The notes below the pieces were generated by a model that saw only the letters and a list, made by a program, of their open reading frames with translations, did not search any database and was not told where the DNA came from. Position numbers and translations under genes: made by a program. DNA of 64,000 nucleotides from Paucibacter sediminis. Its GTDB lineage: Bacteria; Pseudomonadota; Gammaproteobacteria; Burkholderiales; Burkholderiaceae_C. This document shows, in pieces, positions 1-12,032 of the stretch. The DNA lies in contig NZ_CP116346.1 of the NCBI RefSeq assembly GCF_030254645.1, forward strand, positions 3,761,001-3,825,000. The letters run 5' to 3'. Numbering within the stretch: the stretch's first letter is position 1; each line of letters opens with the position of its first letter.

Positions 1-222
1 GGCGCTGCCGCCGCTGAGCAGGATGGCGTGCACCCGGTCCACGGTGTTCTCGGGGCGCAGCAAGTCGGTCTCGCGCGTGCCCGGCGCGGCACCGCGCACG
101 TCCACGCCGGCCACCATGCCCTGCTCGCACAGGATCACGGTGCAACCGGTGGGGCGGCGCGTGTCGGTGAAATGGCCGACCTTGAGGCCGGCCACCGCGG
201 TGATGCCAGTTTCTATCGCCAT
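1..222 (-). CDS. P1 family peptidase (DmpA/BapA-like), N-terminal part only
   Basis: The 74 visible codons begin MAIETGITAVAGLKVGHFTD and include TGCTVILCEQGMVAGVDVRG and an ILLSGGSA stretch. This is the N-terminal pattern of the P1 (S58, L-aminopeptidase/D-esterase) self-cleaving Ntn-hydrolase family. The gene runs off the left edge, so the autoprocessing site and nucleophile are outside the window. It lies 16 bp downstream of the acyl-CoA dehydrogenase small subunit on the same strand and is probably co-transcribed with it. Assignment rests on the N-terminal signature only. Substrate specificity (beta-peptide, D-amino acid ester or other) cannot be judged. Confidence 0.8.
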   Translation of the reverse strand, partial: MAIETGITAVAGLKVGHFTDTRRPTGCTVILCEQGMVAGVDVRGAAPGTRETDLLRPENTVDRVHAILLSGGSA

Positions 223-238
223 GCGGCGATTGTGCCGC

Positions 239-1348
239 TCAGGCGAACACGCCGGCCTGGTCCTGCATGCGTGCGCTGACCTCGCCCAGATGATGCAGGC
301 TGTCGCCCCACTGCATCTCCATCGCGGTGAGGCGCTTGAAGTAGTGGCTGGAGATGTACTCGTCCGTCACGCCGATGCCGCCATGCAGCTGGGTGCATTG
401 CTGGCCCACATAGCGCGTCGATTGGCACAGCTGCAGCTTGGCCTGCGAGAGCGCGCGCCGGCGCGCCTCGGCCGGCTCGCCCAGCTTGAGGCTGGCGTAG
501 TAGCTCATCGAGCGCGCCAGCTCCAGCTGCATCTTCACGTCGGCCATGCGGTGGCGCAGGGCCTGGAAGCTGCTGATCGCGACCCCGAACTGCTTGCGCG
601 TGTTGAGGTATTCGGCGGTGATGGCCACCAGCTTGTCCATCGCGCCCACGGCCTCGGCGGCCTGCGCGGCGATGCCGATGTCGGCCGCCAGTTCCAGCAC
701 CGCCAGGCCCTGCGGCGCCGGCACCAGCAGGGTGGCGGGGGCCTTGTCCAGGCTCAGCTCGGCGGCGGCCGAACCGTCCTGCAGCAGGTAGGGGCGCGTG
801 CCCACGCCGGCCGCGCCGCGTTCCACCAGGTAGAGCGCGATGCCGGCGGCCGTGCGGGCCGGTACGATGAAGGCATCCGCATGTGCGCCGGCGGGCACCA
901 GGCTCTTGGCCCCCATCAAGACCTGGCCCTCAGCCACGGTGGCGACCTGGTCCAGGCGGTAGCGCGCGCTGCGTTCCTGGTGCGCCAGCACCACCAACGC
1001 CTCGCCTGCGGCGATGCGCGGCAGCCAGGCCGCCTGCACCTCGGCGCCGGCATGCTGCAGCACGGCGGGGGCGATCAGCGCCGCCTGGGCATAGGGCTCC
1101 AGCACGATGCCGCGCCCGAGCTCCTCCATCACCACCATCGCGTCGATGGCGCCAAAGCCCATGCCGCCATGCGCCTCGGGCACCGCCAGCCCCATCAGCC
1201 CCAGGCCCGCCAGACCCTCCCAGTTGGCCCGCGAGAAGCCGCCGGCGCGCACGGTGGCGCGGCGGTGCTCGAAGCCGTAGTCCTTGTCGACGAAGCGGCG
1301 CACCGCGTCGCGCAGCGATTCCTGGTCTTCGGTGAAATCAAAGTCCAT
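239..1348 (-). CDS. pimD: Acyl-CoA dehydrogenase, PimD-like small subunit
   Basis: This 369-residue flavoprotein starts MDFDFTEDQESLRDAVRRFV and carries the ACAD-like LHGGIGVTDEYISSHYFKRL region near its C-terminus. It pairs with the larger ACAD directly upstream, separated by 10 bp. This two-subunit arrangement is typical of the PimC/PimD pimeloyl-CoA dehydrogenases of betaproteobacteria and Rhodopseudomonas. The reaction would be FAD-dependent alpha,beta-dehydrogenation of a (di)carboxylic acyl-CoA feeding beta-oxidation, in the cytoplasm. The C-terminal MEMQWGDSLHHLGEVSARM differs from the usual ACAD end, as expected for the small subunit. Pimeloyl-CoA as actual substrate is inference from family naming. 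Confidence 0.8.
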   Translation of the reverse strand: MDFDFTEDQESLRDAVRRFVDKDYGFEHRRATVRAGGFSRANWEGLAGLGLMGLAVPEAHGGMGFGAIDAMVVMEELGRGIVLEPYAQAALIAPAVLQHAGAEVQAAWLPRIAAGEALVVLAHQERSARYRLDQVATVAEGQVLMGAKSLVPAGAHADAFIVPARTAAGIALYLVERGAAGVGTRPYLLQDGSAAAELSLDKAPATLLVPAPQGLAVLELAADIGIAAQAAEAVGAMDKLVAITAEYLNTRKQFGVAISSFQALRHRMADVKMQLELARSMSYYASLKLGEPAEARRRALSQAKLQLCQSTRYVGQQCTQLHGGIGVTDEYISSHYFKRLTAMEMQWGDSLHHLGEVSARMQDQAGVFA

Positions 1349-1358
1349 GTCTGTCTCC

Positions 1359-2570
1359 TCAGCCGAGCACGGTCTGCGCGACGATATTGCGTTGCACTTC
1401 GTTCGAGCCGCCGTAGATGGTGGTCTTGCGATAGTTGAAGTAGTGGCTGGCCAGCGGCGCGCAATGGGTAGAGCCGCGCGGCCACAGGCTGCTCAGCGCC
1501 TGGTCGCCCTGCCAGCCCGCCTCCATCGCCTCCTGGATGAAGGGCAGGGCATAGGGGCCGGCGGCCAGCATCATCAACTCGCTGTAGCGCTGCTGGATCT
1601 CGCTGCCGCGGATCTTCAGCAGGCCCGCCACGTCGAGCGACTGCTTGCCGCTCTTCTCGGCCGACAGCACGCGCAGCACCATCATCTCCAGCGCCACGAT
1701 GTCCACCTCCAGCAGCGCGATCTGGTCGCGGAAGCGGGCGTCCTCATAGACGCCCTCGGCCTTGGCGATGCGCTTGAGCCGCTCCAGCTCGCGCTTGCCG
1801 CGGTTCACGTCGGCGATATTGGTGCGCTCGTGGGCCAGCAGGTACTTGGCATAGGTCCAGCCCTTGTTTTCCTCGCCCACCAGGTTCTCGGCCGGCACCT
1901 CGACGTTGTCGAAGAACACCTCGTTCACCTCATGCTCGCCGTCCAGCATGATGATGGGGCGCACGGTCACGCCGGGCGACTTCATGTCGATCAGCAGGAA
2001 AGAGATGCCGGTCTGCGGCTTGCCGCTGCTGTCGGTGCGCACCAGGCAGAAGATCCAGTCGCCGTACTGGCCCAGCGTGGTCCAGGTCTTCTGGCCGTTG
2101 ACGATGTATTGGTCGCCCCGGCCGGTACTGACCCTTTCGGCCTTGCACTTCACCGACGCCAGATCCGACCCCGAGCCCGGCTCGCTATAGCCCTGGCTCC
2201 ACCAGACCTCGCCGCTCATGATGCCGGGCAGGTGGCGTTCCTGCTGGGCCTGGCTGCCGAAGGCCATGATCACCGGCGCCACCATCACCGGGCCGAAGGG
2301 CACCACGCGCGGCGCACCGGCCAGCGCGCATTCCTCCTCGAACAGATGGCGCTGCACGGCGTTCCAGCCCGGGCCGCCGAACTGTTTCGGCCAGGCCCAG
2401 CCATGCCAGCCCTGCTTGCCCAGGATCTTGGCCCAGCGCTGCAAATCGTCCTTGTTCAGGCGCAGCGCGTTGTGCACCTTGTGGCTGATGTCGGCGGGCA
2501 GGTTTGCGGCCACCCATTGGCGGATCTCGGCCCGGAAGGCGAGCTCCTCGGTGGTGAAGTTCAGGTCCAT
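1359..2570 (-). CDS. pimC: Acyl-CoA dehydrogenase, PimC-like large subunit
   Basis: The protein has 403 residues. It shows the ACAD pattern YSEPGSGSDLASVKCKAERV in the middle domain and IYGGSNEVQRNIVAQTVLG at the C-terminus. The position that holds the catalytic Glu in medium-chain enzymes (YEG) is Gly here, so the base must lie elsewhere, as in isovaleryl-CoA-type enzymes. It is the first gene of a minus-strand operon with the small subunit and a P1 peptidase. Two palindromes lie 33-71 bp upstream of its start (2603-2614 and 2620-2641). The second is shared with the acyl-CoA ligase promoter near 10.2 kb, suggesting control by an acyl-CoA-responsive regulator encoded elsewhere. Confidence 0.85.
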   Translation of the reverse strand: MDLNFTTEELAFRAEIRQWVAANLPADISHKVHNALRLNKDDLQRWAKILGKQGWHGWAWPKQFGGPGWNAVQRHLFEEECALAGAPRVVPFGPVMVAPVIMAFGSQAQQERHLPGIMSGEVWWSQGYSEPGSGSDLASVKCKAERVSTGRGDQYIVNGQKTWTTLGQYGDWIFCLVRTDSSGKPQTGISFLLIDMKSPGVTVRPIIMLDGEHEVNEVFFDNVEVPAENLVGEENKGWTYAKYLLAHERTNIADVNRGKRELERLKRIAKAEGVYEDARFRDQIALLEVDIVALEMMVLRVLSAEKSGKQSLDVAGLLKIRGSEIQQRYSELMMLAAGPYALPFIQEAMEAGWQGDQALSSLWPRGSTHCAPLASHYFNYRKTTIYGGSNEVQRNIVAQTVLG

Positions 2571-2602
2571 GCGTGCTCCTTCGCTGATGGGCGCTTTTTA
2601 GC

Positions 2603-2614
2603 ACGGTCGTTCGT
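2603..2614. promoter_or_regulatory. Candidate TetR-type operator ACGGTCGTTCGT
   Basis: The 12-mer has the symmetric pattern ACG-NN-CG-NN-CGT. It lies 32 bp upstream of the pimC start, between pimC and the divergent iaaA. Similar short palindromes are bound by TetR-family regulators of acyl-CoA metabolism. Binding here is inference. Confidence 0.3.
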
Positions 2615-2619
2615 TTTTC

Positions 2620-2641
2620 GGCTGTCTCTGCCGAGACAGCC
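2620..2641. promoter_or_regulatory. Inverted repeat shared with the acyl-CoA ligase promoter
   Basis: Perfect 9-bp arms GGCTGTCTC and GAGACAGCC flank a TGCC spacer. The core TGTCTC-TGCC-GAGACA (2623-2638) recurs at 10168-10183 with 14 of 16 identical bases. It sits 49 bp upstream of pimC and 54 bp upstream of iaaA. Confidence 0.5.
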
Positions 2642-2695
2642 CAGGGGCGTGCAAGGGATGGAAGAATCCGGCCTGACGCAGCCCTCAGGACCCTC

Positions 2696-3715
2696 ATGAA
2701 CACCCACAAGCAAGCCAGGCCCGTGCTGGCCATCCACGGCGGCGCCGGCACGCTGCTGCGCAGCAAGAGTTCGCCCCAGCAGGAGGCCGCCTACCTGGGC
2801 GCCCTGCAGCGCATCCTGGGCGACGGCCAGGCCCGGCTTGCGGCCGGCGCCACGGCCATGGATGTGGTGGTGGAGGCGGTGCGGCAGCTGGAGGAATGCG
2901 AGCTCTTCAATGCCGGCAAGGGCGCGGTCTATACCGCCGCCGGCAGCCATGAGCTGGACGCCAGCGTGATGGACGGCGCCACGCTGCGCGCGGGCGCGGT
3001 GGCGGGCGTCACACGCACCCGCAACCCGGTGCTGGCGGCGCGCGCTGTGATGCTGCACAGCGAGCACCTGATGTTCATCGGTGCGGCGGCCGATGCCTTT
3101 GCCGCGCGCCATGGCCTGGAGCAGGTGGCGCCCGACTGGTTCGGCACGCCGCTGCGCCTGGAGCAGCTGCAGCGCGCCAAGCAGGCCGAGGCCGGCGTGC
3201 TGCTGGACCATGATGGCCAGGCGCTGGCCTTCAAGCAGGCAGCGTCGGACCCGATCTCATGCCCGATCGATGAGCAAAGCAAGTTCGGCACCGTGGGTGC
3301 GGTGGCGCTGGATGCCCAGGGCCATCTGGCGGCCGCCACCTCCACCGGCGGCATGACCAACAAGCAGGTCGGCCGCGTTGGCGATTCGCCCGTCATCGGC
3401 GCCGGCTGCTATGCCAATGACGCGACGGTGGCGATCTCCTGCACCGGCACCGGCGAGGCCTTCATGCGCAGCTGCGCCGCCCACGATGTCTCGGCCCTGA
3501 TGGAATATCTGGGGCTGCCGGTGCAGGAGGCGAGCCGCCGGGTGGTGATGGAGAAGCTGCCGGCCATCGCCGGTCGCGGCGGTCTGATCGCCGTGGCCGC
3601 GAATGGCGAGGTCGCCTTGCCCTTCAATACCGAGGGCATGTACCGCGGCTACGCCAGGGTCGGCGAGGCGCCGGTGGCGGCGATCTACGCCTCAGAAGCG
3701 CAGGTCGAGGGTTAG
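2696..3715 (+). CDS. iaaA: Isoaspartyl peptidase / plant-type L-asparaginase
   Basis: This 339-residue Ntn-hydrolase of the EcAIII (IaaA) family hydrolyses beta-aspartyl dipeptides and L-asparagine. The HGGAGT motif is at residues 14-19. The autoprocessing site is G198-T199 in KFGTVGAVALD, and T199 becomes the N-terminal nucleophile of the beta subunit. Oxyanion/substrate motifs STGGMTNKQVGRVGDSPVIG and CTGTGE follow. Length and motif order are normal. It is divergent from pimC and converges on the retropepsin-like gene, overlapping it by 24 bp. No clear ribosome-binding site precedes the chosen ATG. A start further downstream would remove the HGGAG region. Confidence 0.92.
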   Translation: MNTHKQARPVLAIHGGAGTLLRSKSSPQQEAAYLGALQRILGDGQARLAAGATAMDVVVEAVRQLEECELFNAGKGAVYTAAGSHELDASVMDGATLRAGAVAGVTRTRNPVLAARAVMLHSEHLMFIGAAADAFAARHGLEQVAPDWFGTPLRLEQLQRAKQAEAGVLLDHDGQALAFKQAASDPISCPIDEQSKFGTVGAVALDAQGHLAAATSTGGMTNKQVGRVGDSPVIGAGCYANDATVAISCTGTGEAFMRSCAAHDVSALMEYLGLPVQEASRRVVMEKLPAIAGRGGLIAVAANGEVALPFNTEGMYRGYARVGEAPVAAIYASEAQVEG

Positions 3716-4345
3716 CACATCGTTCTCGCGCTTCATCTGGAAGCGCGAGAGAAAGCTGTTGCCCAGCAGCACATGGCTCATCTGCGCCGGGATGACGATG
3801 GCCTCGACATTGCGCACCTCGACATCGCCGATGCGCACCGTGTTGAGCGTGACCACATGGGCCGGCGCCGCACCGTTGGCGGTCTGCGTCAGCACGCGGC
3901 GGCCGTCGCGGTACTTGAGCCCCATGTGCTCGGCCTCGGCCTGGCTGATGGCAACGCTGGTGGCGCCGGTGTCGACCAGGAATTGCGTGCTCTTGCCGTT
4001 GATGCTGCCGACGCTGGTGAAGTGCCCGCCCGGGCCCGAGCTGAGCACGATCTGGCGGCCGCTGTTGGCGGCGGCCGCGCCATCGCCCAGCCGCACCTGC
4101 GCCGCGCCCATTTGCAGGCTGACGCGCCGCCCCTCGATCTCGACCAGCGCGCGGCCTTCCTCCAGGCTCAGCAGGCGCACGCCGCGCACCGTCTGGCCCA
4201 GCGTCAGCGTGCGCGCCTCGCCGTCGATCATCAGCAGCGCCGCCTTGCTGCCCAGGCTGCCCTGCAGGCTGACATTGGGCTGGGCATGGGCGTTGCCGAG
4301 CGCCAGCAGCGCCAGGGGCAGGGCGGCAAGACGTGGCAGCAGCAT
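3692..4345 (-). CDS. Retropepsin-like aspartic protease, periplasmic (TIGR02281-like)
   Basis: The 217-residue protein has an N-terminal signal peptide (MLLPRLAALPLALLALGNAHAQ). A single retropepsin-type catalytic motif, FLVDTGATSVAIS, lies in its C-terminal half, with a later VLLGNSFLSRF flap/psi-loop region. One DTG motif means it should act as a homodimer, as in the clan AA 'TIGR02281' proteins common in proteobacteria. Substrate is unknown. It follows yajQ by 8 bp on the same strand, so the two are probably co-transcribed. Its 3' end overlaps the convergent iaaA by 24 bp. Confidence 0.8.
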   Translation of the reverse strand: MLLPRLAALPLALLALGNAHAQPNVSLQGSLGSKAALLMIDGEARTLTLGQTVRGVRLLSLEEGRALVEIEGRRVSLQMGAAQVRLGDGAAAANSGRQIVLSSGPGGHFTSVGSINGKSTQFLVDTGATSVAISQAEAEHMGLKYRDGRRVLTQTANGAAPAHVVTLNTVRIGDVEVRNVEAIVIPAQMSHVLLGNSFLSRFQMKRENDVLTLDLRF

Positions 4346-4353
4346 GGCGGGTC

Positions 4354-4848
4354 TCAGTCGCGGAAGTTGTCGTAGCTCAACGGCACGTCGGCGAAGTCCT
4401 TCTTGAACAGCGCGATCGCGGTCTGCAGATCGTCGCGGTTCTTGCCGGTCACGCGCACGGTGTCGCCCTGGATCGATGCCTGCACCTTGAGCTTGCTGTT
4501 CTTCACCGCGGCCACCAGCTTCTTGGCCAGATCGGCCTCGATGCCCATCTTGATCTTGTAGACCTGGCGCACCTTGTCGCCGCCGAGCTTCTCGATCTTG
4601 TCCTTCTTCTCCAGGAAGCTGATCACCACGCCCTGCTTGGTGAGCTTGCCGTACAGCACCACCTCGATCTGCTCGAGCTGGAACTCGCTGTCGCCGGTGG
4701 CGTGGATTTCCTTTTCCTTCTCCTTCAGCTCGACCTGGGCGCTGGTGCCCTTGAAGTCGAAGCGGGTGTTGATTTCCTTGCTGCTGTTGTCCACGCCATG
4801 GCCGATGTTGACCATATTGGGTTCGAGCTTGGTGTCAAAGCTGGGCAT
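4354..4848 (-). CDS. yajQ: YajQ-family nucleotide-binding protein
   Basis: This 164-residue UPF0234/YajQ protein begins [20 protein letters not shown]. It contains [15 protein letters not shown] and [15 protein letters not shown], all typical of the family's two ferredoxin-like domains. YajQ proteins bind cyclic di-GMP in Xanthomonas and Pseudomonas and affect transcription. In other bacteria they bind nucleotides or nucleic acid. Length is normal. It is divergent from murB with 65 bp between the starts. Which ligand this copy binds cannot be read from sequence. Confidence 0.93.
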   Translation of the reverse strand: MPSFDTKLEPNMVNIGHGVDNSSKEINTRFDFKGTSAQVELKEKEKEIHATGDSEFQLEQIEVVLYGKLTKQGVVISFLEKKDKIEKLGGDKVRQVYKIKMGIEADLAKKLVAAVKNSKLKVQASIQGDTVRVTGKNRDDLQTAIALFKKDFADVPLSYDNFRD

Positions 4849-4913
4849 GCTGTTTTTTCTCTGCGAAAGGAAAGGGGCCGGTTTCGTGCCCCTCGATCTG
4901 AGAAAATTCTGCC

Positions 4914-5987
4914 ATGCAGGAACAAGCTGTAAATCCCCCCATACCCGGCTCGCCGGCGCTCGACATCGAGCGCGATGTCAATCTGAAGCCCTACAACAGC
5001 TTCGGACTGCCCGCGCTCGCCGCGCGCCTGGTGCGCATCCGCAGTGAAGCCGATGTGCGCCGCGTGGTCGATCACCCCGAACTGGGGCGCTCGCCCAAGT
5101 TCGTGCTGGGCGGCGGCAGCAATATCGTGCTGACGCGCGATGTCACCGCCGTGGTGTTGAAGATGGAGATTCCCGGCTTGCGCCTGCTGGAAGAACGTGA
5201 AGACGCCTGGATTATCGAGGCTGGCGCGGGCGTGCTCTGGCACGAGGCGGTGCAATGGGCGATCGAGCAGGGTTATCCGGGGCTCGAGAACCTGGCCCTG
5301 ATCCCCGGCACGGTGGGTGCGGCGCCGGTGCAGAACATCGGCGCCTATGGGGTGGAGCTGAAGGACCGGCTGGACAGCGTGCAGGTGATCGACCTGGTGA
5401 CGGGCCGGCCGGCGCTGCTGCCCGCCAGCGTCTGCCGCTTCGGCTATCGCGACAGCGTCTTCAAGCAGAGCGGCTTTGGCGGCCTGGCGGGCAAGAGCGT
5501 CATCACCAAGGTGAGGCTGCGCTGCCTCAAGCCCTGGCAGCCGGTGCTGGGCTATCTGGACCTGGAGCGCAAGATGCACGAGAGCGGCATCAGCGCACCG
5601 ACGGCGGCGCAGATCTTCGCCTGGGTGTGCGAGATCCGGCGCGCCAAGCTGCCCGACCCGGCGCGCATCGGCAATGCCGGCAGCTTCTTCAAGAACCCGG
5701 TGGTGAGCGCCGAGCAATGCCGCGACATCATCGGCCGCGACCCCCACATCGTGCATTACCCGATGGCCGACGGCAGCGTGAAGCTGGCGGCCGGCTGGCT
5801 CATCGACGCCTGCGGCTGGAAGGGCAAGTCGGTGGGCGGCGCGGGCGTGTACGAGAAGCAGGCCCTGGTGCTGGTGAACCGCGGCGAGGCGCGTGGCGCC
5901 GAGGTGGTGACGCTGGCGCGCGCCATCCAGGAGAGCGTCTACGGGCGCTTCGGCATCCGGCTCGAGCCCGAGCCCATCGTGCTCTGA
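4914..5987 (+). CDS. murB: UDP-N-acetylenolpyruvoylglucosamine reductase MurB
   Basis: MurB is the FAD/NADPH enzyme that reduces UDP-GlcNAc-enolpyruvate to UDP-MurNAc in cytoplasmic peptidoglycan synthesis. The protein is 357 residues and of the E. coli (type I) class. FAD-binding [14 protein letters not shown] is near residues 63-76, followed by [19 protein letters not shown]. The type I insert is marked by YRDSVFK (179-184). The proton donor Ser257 is in [10 protein letters not shown], and the C-terminal catalytic Glu is in LEPEP. There is no ribosome-binding site. A weak -10-like GAAAAT lies 6 nt before the ATG, so the message may be leaderless, as suspected for three other genes here. Confidence 0.97.
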   Translation: MQEQAVNPPIPGSPALDIERDVNLKPYNSFGLPALAARLVRIRSEADVRRVVDHPELGRSPKFVLGGGSNIVLTRDVTAVVLKMEIPGLRLLEEREDAWIIEAGAGVLWHEAVQWAIEQGYPGLENLALIPGTVGAAPVQNIGAYGVELKDRLDSVQVIDLVTGRPALLPASVCRFGYRDSVFKQSGFGGLAGKSVITKVRLRCLKPWQPVLGYLDLERKMHESGISAPTAAQIFAWVCEIRRAKLPDPARIGNAGSFFKNPVVSAEQCRDIIGRDPHIVHYPMADGSVKLAAGWLIDACGWKGKSVGGAGVYEKQALVLVNRGEARGAEVVTLARAIQESVYGRFGIRLEPEPIVL

Positions 5988-5993
5988 GCTGCG

Positions 5994-8225
5994 CTAACCG
6001 AGCAATTGGTGGCGCTGCAGGGTGGCGGCGCTGGCCGTCAGCTGCTGCAGCAGGGTCTCGGTGAGCTGGCGCAGGCCGGCCTGGTCGGTGGCACCCTGCT
6101 TGGCCGCCAGCTCCAGCGCCAGCGCTGGCGCGGCGGCAAAGCGCAGGCCTAGATTGGCGGCCGCACCCTTGATGCTGTGGGCCGACTGGTAGAGCGCCTC
6201 GGCGCTGCCGCTCTCGAGCGCCGCGCGCAGCGCCGCCTCGAACTTCGGCACGCTGCCCAGGAAGGTGCGGAACAGATGCTGCAGCGTGGCGTCCGACAGG
6301 CTTTGGCGCAGCGTGCTGATGGCGGCCATGTCGATGTCGACGCCCGCGGCCTCGGGCCTTGGCGCTTGGGCGTCAGCCGCCGCGTCGCCGGCCGCATCGC
6401 CCGCTGCATCACCCAGGAAGCGCGCCAGCGCCTCCATGCTGACCGGCTTGGCCAGGAAGCCGTCCATACCCGAGGCGATCGCGCGCTGGCGCGATTCCTC
6501 GAAGGCGTCGGCCGACAGCGCGACGATGCGCACATCGCATTTGGGCGCCGGCAGGCCGCGCATCAGGCGCGCTGCCTGAAAGCCGTCCATCATCGGCGTG
6601 TGCAGGTCCATCAGCACCAGATCGAAGTCCTGCGCGCGCAGCTGCTGCAGCGCGTCGAAGCCGTTCTCGCAGAACTCGGCGCGGTGGCCCAGGCGGCTCA
6701 GCACCGCCTCCAGGAAGGCGCGGTTGGTGGCGTTGTCTTCCGATACCAGGATGTGCAGCGGGCGCGGCGCTTGCGCGGGCTGAGCCGGCGCGGCGATGGC
6801 CGCGGAGGCCGGCAGCGGCGCCGCGCAGGCCGGCAGGCGCAGCTCCAGCGTGAACACCGAACCCAGGCCCAGGCTGCTGCTGACGTGGATGTCGCCCCCC
6901 ATGGCGCGCGCCAGATTGCGCGAAATCTCCAGCCCCAGGCCGGCGCCGCCGAAGCGGCGCGAGCGCTTGGCATCGCCCTGGCTGAAGCGCTGGAACAGCC
7001 GCGCCTGGGTGCCGGCGTCCATGCCGATGCCGGTGTCGCTGACCTCGAAGCGCAGCAGCTCCAGGCCCAGCGCATCGACCTCGCGGCTCAGGCGCAGGCC
7101 GACACGGCCGCGCTCGGAGAACTTGATGGCGTTGCTGATCAGGTTCAAGAGGATCTGGCGCAGCCGGGTCGGGTCGGCCAGCACCCAGTCGGGCAACTCG
7201 GAGCCGATCTGCAGCGTCAGTTCCAGCCCCTTGGCGCGCGCCTGCGGCGCGCTCAGCTCCTCCAGCTCGCGCAGCAGCGCCGCCAGACGGATCGGCTCGG
7301 GCTGGATGCTCAGTTCGCCGGCCTCCATCTTGGAGACGTCGAGGATGTCGTTCAGCACCGCCAGCAAATGCTTGGCGGAGTCCTGCGCCGCCTGCAGATG
7401 GGCTTGCTGCGGCGCGCTCAGCGGCGAATCGCGCAGCAGGCCCAGCATGCCCAGCAGGCCATGCATGGGCGTGCGCAGCTCATGGCTCATATTGGCCAGG
7501 AAGGCGCTCTTGGCGCGGCTGCCGGCCTCGGCCTGGCGCTGCGCCGACTGCAGATGCTCGGCCAGCGTCTCCTGTTCATGGGCGTAATGGTCCAGGCGCC
7601 GGAACTGCCGCACGATCACCCAGGCGAAGCCCAGCGTCAGCCCGCATTGCAGCAGGGTCAGCCAGAGGCTCAGCCGGCTCTGGTCCTGCACCATCTGGTT
7701 GCGCTCGGTGACCTGGGCCGCCACATGGTGCGAGGCGGTCAGCGAGAGTTCGCGGATCGGCGCGGCCAGCAGCTCCATGCGCGCCTGCACCTCGCGCAGT
7801 TGCTCGGCATGCTCGCGCACATAGCGGGCGTTGAGCGGCAGCTTGTCGGCCCAGTCGACGAACTGCAGGCTGCGCTCCACGGTGGTGCGGTAATGCGGAT
7901 GGTTGGCCAGCACCTTGGTGGCATGTTCGCCCTCGATCAGCTTGAGGCGGCTGACGAAGATCTCGTAGCGCTGCTCGACCTGCTCCGGGTCCACCGTGGG
8001 CGCGGCGCTGGCGGCCTGCTCCAGCAACAGGCGCAGGCGCAGGAATTCCACCTCGTACTGGAACAGGCTCCAGACCAGGTAATCGTCCTGGTAGCGGTGC
8101 GTGGCGTTGAGCAGCTCGTACTGGCGCGTCTGCAGCAGGCCCACGGCCGCGAAGGCCAGCGCCAACAGGCCGCCCATGGCGGCCAGCAGGAGGCGCCAGC
8201 GGCGGCGCTGCGGGGTCGCGGGCAC
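5994..8225 (-). CDS. Hybrid sensor histidine kinase with receiver and Hpt domains
   Basis: The protein has 743 residues and a GTG start directly abutting the stop of the upstream gene. A first membrane segment (about 11-31), a periplasmic helical sensor (32-184) and a second membrane segment (185-206) come first. Next are the HisKA box FLANMSHELRTPMHGLLGML with phospho-acceptor His248, and the HATPase domain (N365; DTGIGMDAG; GAGLGLEISRNL). A receiver domain with Asp540 follows, then a GDAAGDAAGDAAAD linker and an Hpt domain with His683 in SAHSIKGAAA. This is the BarA/TorS-like four-step phosphorelay layout. No response regulator is adjacent. The secreted SUOX-fold protein encoded just upstream may be its periplasmic partner (inference). 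Confidence 0.9.
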   Translation of the reverse strand: MPATPQRRRWRLLLAAMGGLLALAFAAVGLLQTRQYELLNATHRYQDDYLVWSLFQYEVEFLRLRLLLEQAASAAPTVDPEQVEQRYEIFVSRLKLIEGEHATKVLANHPHYRTTVERSLQFVDWADKLPLNARYVREHAEQLREVQARMELLAAPIRELSLTASHHVAAQVTERNQMVQDQSRLSLWLTLLQCGLTLGFAWVIVRQFRRLDHYAHEQETLAEHLQSAQRQAEAGSRAKSAFLANMSHELRTPMHGLLGMLGLLRDSPLSAPQQAHLQAAQDSAKHLLAVLNDILDVSKMEAGELSIQPEPIRLAALLRELEELSAPQARAKGLELTLQIGSELPDWVLADPTRLRQILLNLISNAIKFSERGRVGLRLSREVDALGLELLRFEVSDTGIGMDAGTQARLFQRFSQGDAKRSRRFGGAGLGLEISRNLARAMGGDIHVSSSLGLGSVFTLELRLPACAAPLPASAAIAAPAQPAQAPRPLHILVSEDNATNRAFLEAVLSRLGHRAEFCENGFDALQQLRAQDFDLVLMDLHTPMMDGFQAARLMRGLPAPKCDVRIVALSADAFEESRQRAIASGMDGFLAKPVSMEALARFLGDAAGDAAGDAAADAQAPRPEAAGVDIDMAAISTLRQSLSDATLQHLFRTFLGSVPKFEAALRAALESGSAEALYQSAHSIKGAAANLGLRFAAAPALALELAAKQGATDQAGLRQLTETLLQQLTASAATLQRHQLLG

Positions 8226-11936
<3,711 letters not shown>

Positions 11937-11954
11937 TTTTTTCTATCGCCGCCC

Positions 11955-11968
11955 TTGATCTTGATTAA
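11955..11968. promoter_or_regulatory. Candidate FNR/CRP-type box TTGAT-CTTG-ATTAA
   Basis: This site matches the FNR consensus TTGAT-N4-ATCAA at nine of ten positions. It lies 64 bp upstream of the second hybrid kinase, inside a larger inverted repeat with arms CGCCGCCC (11947-11954) and GGGCGGCG (11975-11982). The long stem could also terminate the ligase transcript, though no T-tract follows. Confidence 0.35.
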
Positions 11969-12032
11969 GACGCCGGGCGGCGCATGCGGGTGCAATGCCG
12001 GCTGTTGAAATAGAAGCCCCGAGTGCCCTGAC

